A stretch of 6,758 nt of DNA from Aestuariivirga sp. Lineage in GTDB: Bacteria > Pseudomonadota > Alphaproteobacteria > Rhizobiales > Aestuariivirgaceae. This document shows positions 1-5,701 of this stretch, one piece after another. Location of the stretch: the NCBI GenBank assembly GCA_020252385.1, contig JADCDC010000163.1, forward strand, positions 1 through 6,758. Reading direction: 5' to 3'. Under the pieces are notes generated by a model. It searched no databases. It worked only from the letters and a program-made list of their open reading frames with translations, and was not told the DNA's origin. The translations under genes were made by a program, and so were the position numbers. Positions within the stretch are counted from its first letter, which is position 1. The number at the start of each line of letters is the position of its first letter.

Positions 1-1593
1 CGAACGGGCTTCGTGGTGCTGCATCCCTTGATCGGCATCGTGGGCGAGCCCGTGGAGATCGTCCACACCGACGGCAAGAAGCGGAAGTCGAAGTTCCCGA
101 AATTCATCAGCCCGGGCCAGCCCGTGTTCGAGATCCGCTCGCTGAAGCACCAGGTCATGCCCGGCGTCAGCGCCACCGTGCTGATGGAGGGTAACAAGTT
201 CGAGATGGAGGACCACCGCAACTGGATGGACGCCTCCTACAAGACCTATGTGTGCTCCCTGCTCGATCCCTGGCCCTATACGCTGAAGAAGGGCGAGGCC
301 TTCACCCAGTCGGTGTCCGTCACCATCGAGGGCAAGCCCAAGGCCCGCGGGGCCACGAAGAAGGCTTCCGGCGTCAGCGTCGATGTGGGCGGCGGCAAGG
401 GTTCGATTCCGGCCATCGGTGTCGGCGTTCCCATGGCGGAGGCGCAGCACGCGCTGGCCAAGGCCGATCTCATCGCGAACATGGATCCCAACCACCTCGT
501 CTGCCAGATCGACGGCCGCAACAAGGGCCAGCGCGCGGCGGCGGCCGCCTTCCGCGAATTGCGCGAGCGCACGGGAGCACTCTCCTTCCTCGAGATCGTG
601 CTGCCCGCCAAGGCACCGGCGAAAGATGAGGTGGCGGCCATCGCGAAGGAGATGCGGGCAGCGGACTATGCGCCGGACGCCATCATCGTCACGCAGATGC
701 ATGACCTCAAATCCTTCCAGCCCAACACGCCGCGGCCGTGGGGGCCGAGCTACGAGGAGATGGCGGCGGCGGCGCGCAAGGAATTCCCCGGCATCACGCT
801 GGGGGGCGGCATGCTCTCCTTCTTCACGGAGTTGAACCGCAAGCCGGTGCCGAAGGGGCTCTTCGACTTCGTCACCCATACGGTGTGCCCCATCGTCCAT
901 GCGGCGGACGACATCTCGGTGATGGAGACGCTGGAGGCTTTGCCCTCGATCATCGCGTCGACCCGCAACATGATCGGCACGTCGGCACCCTATCTGATCG
1001 GCCCCTCCTCCATCCCCTGCCGGGACAATCCCTATGGCGCCGCGGTGGCGAAGAACCCCGGCAACAATCGCGTCTGCCTCTCCGACATGGACCCGCGCCA
1101 GCGCGGCCTGTTCGCCGCTGCCTGGAATGTGGGGCTGCTTGCCGCCTTCGCCAGGGGCGGGCTCGATGCAGTGTCGCTCGGTGCGGTGACGGGGCCGCAA
1201 GGCGCGATCTACCGCAAGGCGGATTATGCCCAGCCGTGGTTCGACGGCGCCAAGGCCGAGGTCTACCCGACCTATCACGTGCTGGCGGGACTGGGTGCGG
1301 CGAGCGGCTACAAGCGGCTCGAAACGGCATCCACTGCACCGTCCACCATCGCGGCACTCGCCCACCAGTCCCGCGATGGCAAGGAGCTGTGGCTCGCCAA
1401 TCTCTCGCCCGAAACGCAGAAGGTGAAGGTCACGGGCCTTGCCGGTGCGGCCGAACTCCACCGCCTTTCGGAGGCGAATTTCACCGCACTGGCGACGAGG
1501 CCCGACTTCCTCGAGCGGCCCGGCGAGCGGGTGAGGAAGCTCTCCGCCGTTGAACTCGGGCCCTATGGCGTCATCCGCATCCGGACGGCCTGA
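1..1593 (+). CDS. apnL: D-apionate lactonase family protein (ApnL-like), 5' end missing
   Basis: ApnL hydrolyses D-apionolactone to D-apionate in the cytoplasm, an early step in apiose/apionate catabolism. The frame is open from base 1 (visible start RTGFVVLHPL), so the GTG codons at 13 and 16 are probably internal and the true start lies upstream; 530 codons are visible of a protein I recall as somewhat above 600. Three regions can be seen: the end of an N-terminal beta domain (to about visible residue 110) with the characteristic FEMEDHRNW and PWPYTL stretches, a central barrel-like domain (about 120-440) with GPSSIPCRDNPYG and AVTGPQGAIYRK, and a short C-terminal beta domain ending in LGPYGVIRIRTA. 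The stop is 5 bp before the kinase gene, so it belongs to the same operon. Family assignment is from recognition of these motifs. The substrate is inferred and could be another aldonolactone, because the downstream genes are of the tetronate type. Confidence 0.78.
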   Translation, partial: RTGFVVLHPLIGIVGEPVEIVHTDGKKRKSKFPKFISPGQPVFEIRSLKHQVMPGVSATVLMEGNKFEMEDHRNWMDASYKTYVCSLLDPWPYTLKKGEAFTQSVSVTIEGKPKARGATKKASGVSVDVGGGKGSIPAIGVGVPMAEAQHALAKADLIANMDPNHLVCQIDGRNKGQRAAAAAFRELRERTGALSFLEIVLPAKAPAKDEVAAIAKEMRAADYAPDAIIVTQMHDLKSFQPNTPRPWGPSYEEMAAAARKEFPGITLGGGMLSFFTELNRKPVPKGLFDFVTHTVCPIVHAADDISVMETLEALPSIIASTRNMIGTSAPYLIGPSSIPCRDNPYGAAVAKNPGNNRVCLSDMDPRQRGLFAAAWNVGLLAAFARGGLDAVSLGAVTGPQGAIYRKADYAQPWFDGAKAEVYPTYHVLAGLGAASGYKRLETASTAPSTIAALAHQSRDGKELWLANLSPETQKVKVTGLAGAAELHRLSEANFTALATRPDFLERPGERVRKLSAVELGPYGVIRIRTA

Positions 1594-1598
1594 GCGCC

Positions 1599-2858
1599 AT
1601 GATCCTGGGCTGCATCGCCGACGACTTCACCGGCGCCACCGACCTCGCCAACACGCTCACACGGCGCGGCATGCACACGGTGCAGACCATCGGCATTCCG
1701 CAGGGAGCGGCTCCGGCGGCCGATGCCGTGGTGGTGGCGCTGAAGTCGCGCACCATCCCCGCGGCCGAGGCCGTGGCGCAGTCGCTTGCCGCCTGCCGCT
1801 GGCTCAAGGCACATGGCGCCAGGCAGATCTTCTTCAAATACTGCTCCACCTTCGATTCGAGGGATCAGGGCAATATCGGACCGGTGGCCGATGCGCTGCT
1901 CGATGAGTTGGGCTCGCGCTTCACCATCGCCTGCCCGGCCTTTCCGGAGAATGGCCGCACCATCTATCTGGGCCATCTCTTTGTCGGCGGCGATCTGCTC
2001 TCCGACAGTTCCATGCGCAACCATCCACTCACACCGATGCGGGATGCGAACCTGGTGCGTGTGCTGGGGCGGCAGACGCCGCACAAGGTGGGCCTCGTGC
2101 CCTACCGGACGGTGAAGCAGGGTGCCCCCGCCATCGCCGGGGCCTTCGCGACGCTCGAGGCGGAGGGCGTGCGCCACGCCATCGTCGATGCGGTGGAGGA
2201 CAGGGACCTCGAGAACATCGGCGCTGCATCCTCCGCCCTGCCGCTCATCACCGGCGGGTCCGGCGTGGCGATCGGGCTTCCTGCCAGCTACCGCATGGCG
2301 AGGCTCATCCCCAAGCGCGAGGGCGCGGAACCGCTGGCACGCGTCGGCGGCCCCGGCGTCGTGCTGTCAGGTTCCTGCTCTGCTGCAACGCTGGGCCAGG
2401 TGGAGCGCTTCGCAGCCATGCATCCGGCCATCGCCATCGACCCCGAAGCGCTGGCGGACAAGCCCGAAGACACTGTTTCAGCACTCCTCGGCTGGGCCAG
2501 AGAGAAGCTCACCTCCGGCCCTGCGCTCATCTATGCCTCCGCCCCGCCGGAGAAGGTCGCCGCCGTGCAGGCGCGCTTCGGGCGGGAGAAGGCGGGCGAG
2601 ATGATCGAGCACGCCATTGCGGCCCTCGCCACGGGGCTTGCCGCTGAAGGTGTGCGCCGCTTCGTGATCGCAGGCGGGGAGACCTCGGGCGCGGTCGTCT
2701 CGGCGCTGAAGGTCGAGGCGCTCGAGATCGGGCCGCAGATCGCGCCGGGCGTTCCGGCCTGCCTCTCCTATGGCAGCCCCCGCTATGCGCTGGCGCTGAA
2801 ATCGGGCAATTTCGGCGGACCCGATTTCTTCGCTGAAGCGCTGGAGGCGCTCACATGA
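1599..2858 (+). CDS. otnK: 3-oxo-tetronate kinase, DUF1537 four-carbon acid sugar kinase
   Basis: OtnK phosphorylates 3-oxo-tetronate (from L-threonate or D-erythronate) with ATP to give 3-oxo-tetronate 4-phosphate, in the cytoplasm. The 419-residue length is normal for the family. The N-terminal substrate domain shows ADDFTGATD (7-15), KYCSTFDS (80-87) with GNIGPV after it, and NHPLTPM (141-147). The C-terminal nucleotide domain shows LSGSCSAAT (257-265), the glycine-rich AGGETSG (358-364), IAPGVP (381-386) and KSGNFG (401-406). These agree well with the Haemophilus OtnK sequence as I remember it. The ATG at 1599 follows the upstream stop by 5 bp with no clear Shine-Dalgarno sequence, suggesting translational coupling. 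The stop overlaps the decarboxylase start as ATGA. The related 3-oxo-isoapionate kinase (OiaK) is in the same superfamily and is the main alternative, since an apionate lactonase-like gene sits upstream. The partnership with an otnC-type gene favours OtnK. Confidence 0.9.
   Translation: MILGCIADDFTGATDLANTLTRRGMHTVQTIGIPQGAAPAADAVVVALKSRTIPAAEAVAQSLAACRWLKAHGARQIFFKYCSTFDSRDQGNIGPVADALLDELGSRFTIACPAFPENGRTIYLGHLFVGGDLLSDSSMRNHPLTPMRDANLVRVLGRQTPHKVGLVPYRTVKQGAPAIAGAFATLEAEGVRHAIVDAVEDRDLENIGAASSALPLITGGSGVAIGLPASYRMARLIPKREGAEPLARVGGPGVVLSGSCSAATLGQVERFAAMHPAIAIDPEALADKPEDTVSALLGWAREKLTSGPALIYASAPPEKVAAVQARFGREKAGEMIEHAIAALATGLAAEGVRRFVIAGGETSGAVVSALKVEALEIGPQIAPGVPACLSYGSPRYALALKSGNFGGPDFFAEALEALT
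2843..2847 (+). promoter_or_regulatory. Ribosome binding site of otnC
   Basis: GGAGG lies 7 nt before the ATG at 2855, inside the last codons of otnK. It supports this start and the ATGA overlap of the two genes. Confidence 0.75.
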
Positions 2859-3493
2859 TCGAAGCCAAGGCGCGTGAGTTCATCTGCGAGATGGGCCGCT
2901 CGATGTTCGAGCGCCGGCTGACCTTCGGCTCGTCCGGCAACATCTCCATGCGCATTGCCGATGGCTGGCTGATGACGCCGACCGGCTCCTCGCTCGGCCG
3001 GCTCGAACCGCACAGGCTCGCGAAGCTCGATGACCATGGCCGCCTCGTCGATGGCGACGAGCCGACCAAGGAAAGCTTCCTGCACCTTGCCATGTATCGC
3101 GAGCGGGCGAAGGCGGGTGCGGTGGTGCATCTCCATTCCACGCATTCCGTCGCCGTCTCCTGCCTCGACGGCATCGACCATGAGGACGTGCTGCCGCCGA
3201 TCACGGCCTATTATGTGATGCGCGTGGGCAAGCTGCCGCTGATCCCCTACTACGCGCCGGGCGACAAGGCGCTGGGCGAGGCGGTGGGCAAGGCGGCGGC
3301 GAAGCACAACGCCGTGCTGCTCGCCAACCACGGGCCCGTGGGGGCGGGAACGAGCCTCAGCGCGGCGGTCGATGCCATCGAGGAACTGGAGGAGACGGCC
3401 CGCCTCTACCTGCTGCTCCATGGGCGGCCGACACGCTTCCTGACACCGGAGCAGATCGAGGACCTGAAGCGCCGCTTCCCGCCGCCAGGCTGA
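2855..3493 (+). CDS. otnC: 3-oxo-tetronate 4-phosphate decarboxylase, class II aldolase fold
   Basis: OtnC decarboxylates 3-oxo-tetronate 4-phosphate to dihydroxyacetone phosphate and CO2, using a divalent metal, and so completes the pathway begun by the kinase. At 212 residues it has the usual length. The class II aldolase/adducin fold is evident: phosphate-binding GSSGNIS (25-31) and TPTG (41-44), the acidic residue E73 in TKES, the metal-binding histidines H92 and H94 in VHLHSTHS, and the third histidine H159 in ANHG. These numbers nearly match those of L-fuculose-1-phosphate aldolase (E73, H92, H94, H155), so the catalytic set looks intact. The start has a good GGAGG and overlaps otnK by ATGA, so the two proteins are probably made together. 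A related sugar-phosphate aldolase activity is possible from the fold alone, but adjacency to an OtnK-type kinase makes the decarboxylase the best call. Its stop lies 3 bp from the stop of the opposing SDR gene. Confidence 0.9.
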   Translation: MIEAKAREFICEMGRSMFERRLTFGSSGNISMRIADGWLMTPTGSSLGRLEPHRLAKLDDHGRLVDGDEPTKESFLHLAMYRERAKAGAVVHLHSTHSVAVSCLDGIDHEDVLPPITAYYVMRVGKLPLIPYYAPGDKALGEAVGKAAAKHNAVLLANHGPVGAGTSLSAAVDAIEELEETARLYLLLHGRPTRFLTPEQIEDLKRRFPPPG

Positions 3494-3496
3494 GAC

Positions 3497-4273
3497 CTAC
3501 CAGCAGACGTAGCCGCCATCCGCCAGCACGATGGAGCCGGTCATCAGGCTCGCGGCGTCGGAGGCGAGGAACTGCACGACGGAGGCGATCTCGTCCGGCT
3601 GGCCCACCCGGCCCATGGGCGTCATCTCGAGCCAGGTCTTCAGCATGTCCGGGTGTTCCTTCATGCCGAAGGCGGTGAGCGGGGTTTCGATGTAGGTGGG
3701 CGCCACCGCATTGACGCGCACGCCGCGCGGCGCCCATTCGGCGGCGAGCGAGCGCGTGAGGTGATGCACGGCGGCCTTCGACGCATTGTAGAAGGACTGG
3801 GGCTGCGGCTTGTTGACGATGAAGCCCGACATCGAGCCGATGTTGACGATCGAGCCCTTGCCCTGCTCCAGCATCTGCCGCCCGAAGGCGCGGCAGCACC
3901 AGAACACCGCATCGAGGTTGATGTCCATGTGGACGCGCCAGTGCTCGTCCGAGGTGTCCTCGGCCCGGACGTTCGAGCGCGCGATGCCGGCATTGTTGAC
4001 GAGGACCGAGACCGGGCCATGTGCGGCGGCGATTTCGGCGGCGGCCCTGTCCACGGCGGCGGAGGAGGTCACGTCCAGTTCCCGGCCATGGGCGGCGATG
4101 CCGAAGCCCTTCAGCTCCTTCACCGCCTTCTCGATCCGCTCCGGCATGAGCTCGGCCACGATCACCGTGGCCCCCGCCTCGCCCAGCGCCCTGGCGCAGG
4201 CCGCCCCGATGCCCTGCCCGCCACCCGTCACAACCGCCACGCGGCCGTCAAGCCGCAGCTTCTCGAGATACAT
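3497..4273 (-). CDS. SDR family NAD(P)-dependent dehydrogenase, galactitol/polyol dehydrogenase-like
   Basis: This is a classical short-chain dehydrogenase/reductase of 258 residues that would oxidise a sugar alcohol or reduce a ketose in the cytoplasm. It shows the cofactor motif TGGGQGIG (16-23), an acidic residue after the second strand (E41, favouring NAD over NADP), DV (67-68), NNAG (93-96), N118, and the catalytic S147, Y162 and K166 in YNASK. The stretch VFWCCRAFGRQM, the GSMSGFIVN segment, TWLEMTPMGR and the C-terminal ADGGYVCW resemble Rhodobacter galactitol dehydrogenase as I remember it, including the terminal tryptophan. The start at 4273 is chosen for its GGGGGAGG 5 nt upstream and for the normal N-terminus; the same frame stays open far upstream, but that part is antisense to the PLP enzyme gene. 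It points tail to tail at otnC. The substrate is unknown; a four- or five-carbon polyol would fit the neighbours. Confidence 0.88.
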   Translation of the reverse strand: MYLEKLRLDGRVAVVTGGGQGIGAACARALGEAGATVIVAELMPERIEKAVKELKGFGIAAHGRELDVTSSAAVDRAAAEIAAAHGPVSVLVNNAGIARSNVRAEDTSDEHWRVHMDINLDAVFWCCRAFGRQMLEQGKGSIVNIGSMSGFIVNKPQPQSFYNASKAAVHHLTRSLAAEWAPRGVRVNAVAPTYIETPLTAFGMKEHPDMLKTWLEMTPMGRVGQPDEIASVVQFLASDAASLMTGSIVLADGGYVCW

Positions 4274-4278
4274 GTCGT

Positions 4279-4286
4279 CCTCCCCC
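4279..4286 (-). promoter_or_regulatory. Ribosome binding site of the SDR gene
   Basis: On the minus strand GGGGGAGG stands 5 nt before the ATG at 4273. It decides the start within an otherwise much longer open frame. Confidence 0.75.
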
Positions 4287-4302
4287 GGAATATCGAAGGG
4301 CG

Positions 4303-4331
4303 AGACTAGCCAAGGCAGGGATGAACGGCAA
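4303..4331 (-). promoter_or_regulatory. Possible sigma-70 type promoter of the SDR gene
   Basis: Reading the minus strand, TTGCCG (4331-4326) and TAGTCT (4308-4303) are separated by 17 bp; each matches 4 of 6 consensus bases. Transcription would begin near 4296, giving a leader of about 20-25 nt that carries the strong ribosome binding site. It is a plausible but unproven match. Confidence 0.3.
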
Positions 4332-4336
4332 CGCAG

Positions 4337-4361
4337 GATGCATTCGCCCTTGCGATGCATT
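4337..4361. promoter_or_regulatory. Repeated GATGCATT element, candidate operator of the divergent pair
   Basis: GATGCATT occurs at 4337-4344 and again at 4354-4361, 17 bp apart, each containing the palindrome ATGCAT. Between them the sequence also forms an imperfect inverted repeat, TGCATTCGC against GCGATGCA, with one unpaired base and a CCTT centre. It sits upstream of the predicted SDR promoter and ends 11 bp before the ATG of the PLP enzyme gene, where a regulator could control both genes. No regulator gene is in the window. Confidence 0.4.
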
Positions 4362-4372
4362 AAGCTCCCGCC

Positions 4373-5470
4373 ATGGACATTCTCAGTCACTTCCAGTTCG
4401 AGGATGCCGGCTCCCGCCTCGAGGATCTCGAGACCCCGGTGCCGGTGATCGACATCGACGTCGTCGCGCGCAACCTGAGGCGCTGGCAGGAGCGCTGCGA
4501 CGCCCTGGGGCTCGCCAACCGCCCGCACATCAAGACCCACAAGCTGGTGCCGCTCGCAAAGGCCCAGCTCGAACTCGGCGCCAGGGGCATCACCGTCCAG
4601 AAGCTGGGCGAGGCCGAGGTGATGGCGGACGCGGGGATCAGCGACATGCTGCTCACCTTCAACGTGGTGGGCCGCCACAAGCTGGAGCGGCTGGCGGATC
4701 TCATGCGGCGCAGCGCCATCAAGGTGGTGGCGGACAATGAGGCGGTGCTGGAAGGCCTCTCCCATGCCGCGGCAGCGGCGGGCCGCCCGCTCGAGGTGCT
4801 GGTCGAATGCGACACGGGAGCAGGCCGCAATGGCGTGCAGAGGCCTGAGGACGCGCTCCGCCTCGCCCAGGCCATCGACCGCACGCCGAACCTCGCCTTC
4901 GGCGGGCTCATGACGCTGCCGAAGAACGGCGCACGCGCGCAGATGGCGGCCTTCCTCGATGCCGCCGCGACGGGGCTTGCCGCCAGCGGCCTTCCGGTTC
5001 CGGCCGTCTCGACCGGCGGCTCGCCCGACATGTGGAAGGAAGAGGGGCTGGCCCATGTCAGCGAATACCGGGCCGGCACCTATGTCTATGCTGACCGGAT
5101 GCAGGTGGCGGCCGGCTCCGCAGCACCTGAGGACTGCGCCTTGAGCGTGCTCGCCACCGTGGTGAGCGTGCCGACGGCCGAGCGCGCCATGCTCGATGCC
5201 GGCTCCAAGGCGCTGACCAGCGACCTCCTCGGCCTCGAGGGCTATGGCGAGGTGCGCGCCCTCTCCGGCGCCCGGGTCTACAGCATGTCGGAAGAACACG
5301 GTTTCCTCGACATTTCCAGGGTGAACGACAAGCCGAAGGTGGGTGATCTCCTGCGCATCACCCCCAACCACGTCTGCCCGGTGACCAATCTCTTCGACAA
5401 GGTGGTCTTCGTCCGGGGCGATGAGGTTCTGGGTGCTGTCCGGGTGGATGCGCGGGGCACCGTCCAGTAG
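4373..5470 (+). CDS. Fold-type III PLP enzyme, D-serine dehydratase/D-threonine aldolase family
   Basis: Members act on beta-hydroxy D-amino acids: D-threonine aldolase cleaves to glycine plus an aldehyde, while D-serine and D-threo-3-hydroxyaspartate dehydratases give a 2-oxo acid and ammonia. The 365 residues comprise an alanine racemase-like barrel with RPHIKTHK (50-57, PLP lysine most likely K54), VECDTGAGRNG (144-154), the phosphate-binding STGGSPD (213-219) and EYRAGTYVYAD (231-241), then a C-terminal beta domain with SEEHG (306-310) and PNHVCPVTNLFD (331-342). H333 and C335 form an HxC metal pair as in chicken D-serine dehydratase and D-threo-3-hydroxyaspartate dehydratase, whereas the characterised D-threonine aldolase of Alcaligenes has His and Asp there. 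That leans towards a dehydratase, but the substrate is open. The ATG at 4373 has only a weak TAAG upstream (4361-4364); I chose it because the N-terminus fits and no better start follows. The gene is divergent from the SDR gene. Confidence 0.85.
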   Translation: MDILSHFQFEDAGSRLEDLETPVPVIDIDVVARNLRRWQERCDALGLANRPHIKTHKLVPLAKAQLELGARGITVQKLGEAEVMADAGISDMLLTFNVVGRHKLERLADLMRRSAIKVVADNEAVLEGLSHAAAAAGRPLEVLVECDTGAGRNGVQRPEDALRLAQAIDRTPNLAFGGLMTLPKNGARAQMAAFLDAAATGLAASGLPVPAVSTGGSPDMWKEEGLAHVSEYRAGTYVYADRMQVAAGSAAPEDCALSVLATVVSVPTAERAMLDAGSKALTSDLLGLEGYGEVRALSGARVYSMSEEHGFLDISRVNDKPKVGDLLRITPNHVCPVTNLFDKVVFVRGDEVLGAVRVDARGTVQ

Positions 5471-5482
5471 GTCTGCTCAAAC

Positions 5483-5507
5483 TTTGCGCTCGGCCTCATT
5501 TTTGCGC
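5483..5507. repeat. Direct repeat TTTGCGC, 18 bp period
   Basis: TTTGCGC occurs at 5483-5489 and 5501-5507, just after the PLP enzyme stop. The core TTGCG or its complement CGCAA recurs at 5519-5523, 5544-5548, 5560-5564 and 5652-5656, so these may be half-sites of one regulator or a chance cluster in GC-rich DNA. Confidence 0.35.
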
Positions 5508-5536
5508 GCCCGAACGGCCGCAACTGCCGGGTAGTT

Positions 5537-5570
5537 GTGCAAACGCAATAACAACCGTGTTGCGGCGCAC
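5537..5570. promoter_or_regulatory. Nested inverted repeat, candidate enhancer/activator site upstream of urtA
   Basis: Outer arms GTGC (5537-5540) and GCAC (5567-5570) and inner arms CGCAA (5544-5548) and TTGCG (5560-5564) are centred on nearly the same point. The element lies about 97-130 bp upstream of the start site predicted from the -24/-12 promoter, where enhancer-binding activators of sigma-54 promoters usually bind. It does not match the enteric NtrC consensus closely, so the protein is not identified. Confidence 0.4.
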
Positions 5571-5575
5571 CCTGC

Positions 5576-5603
5576 ATATTGAGTGATTCAAGTTTACTTA
5601 TCA
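5576..5603. other. AT-rich patch, possible IHF bend region
   Basis: Here 21 of 28 bases are A or T, in contrast with the surrounding GC-rich DNA. It lies between the dyad and the -24 element, about 64-91 bp before the predicted start, where IHF often bends sigma-54 promoters. I see no good match to the IHF consensus, so only the composition and position support this. Confidence 0.22.
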
Positions 5604-5639
5604 GCAGCTTGCCCCTTGGGCCGCCGACGCGTTTCGCGG

Positions 5640-5656
5640 TTGGCACGCGGGTTGCG
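5640..5656 (+). promoter_or_regulatory. Sigma-54 (RpoN) -24/-12 promoter of urtA
   Basis: TTGGCACG (5640-5647), four bases, then TTGC (5652-5655) matches the sigma-54 consensus, with the invariant GG (5642-5643) and GC (5654-5655) at the correct spacing of 10 bp between them. Only the base after TTGC (G rather than A/T) departs from consensus. Transcription would begin near 5667, leaving a leader of about 35 nt with the urtA ribosome binding site. It predicts control by RpoN and an enhancer-binding protein such as NtrC, fitting nitrogen-regulated urea uptake. Confidence 0.8.
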
Positions 5657-5688
5657 AAGCCTGTCTCCGGTCACCATGACAACACAAC

Positions 5689-5694
5689 GGAGGG
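5689..5694 (+). promoter_or_regulatory. Ribosome binding site of urtA
   Basis: GGAGGG stands 7 nt before the ATG at 5702 and fixes that start. Confidence 0.8.
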
Positions 5695-5701
5695 AACACC
5701 T

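Noticed and set aside
738..1553. 271-codon plus-strand frame inside the lactonase gene
   Set aside because: It is a shifted frame of the recognisable ApnL-like gene, rich in Arg/Gly/Ala/His, with no family resemblance.
4330..4372. Sigma-70 promoter for the PLP enzyme gene
   Set aside because: No hexamer pair with acceptable match and spacing was found before 4373; CATTAA near 4358 has only 3 of 6 bases and no -35 partner.
3653..4448. Plus-strand frames opposite the SDR gene (3653-4309 and 3810-4448)
   Set aside because: They are antisense to a complete SDR with an intact catalytic triad and show no recognisable domain.
4274..5371. Minus-strand frame of the SDR stays open upstream for more than 360 further codons, antisense to the PLP enzyme gene
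   Set aside because: The SDR has a strong ribosome binding site and a normal N-terminus at 4273. The upstream part is low-complexity His/Arg/Ala-rich text typical of antisense frames in GC-rich DNA, and the opposite strand carries a well-conserved gene.
5521..5537. CAACT/AGTTG hairpin after the PLP enzyme gene as an intrinsic terminator
   Set aside because: The stem is only 5 bp and no run of T follows. The T run at 5499-5503 comes before it, not after it.
5530..5605. Classical NtrC binding site (GCAC-N7-GTGC type) upstream of urtA
   Set aside because: GTGC and GCAC are present but in the opposite orientation and too far apart, so I describe the dyad without naming the protein.
5628..5638. 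CGCG-TTT-CGCG hairpin just before the -24 element as a terminator or operator
   Set aside because: A 4-bp self-complementary GC stem is expected by chance in this DNA and no T tract follows.
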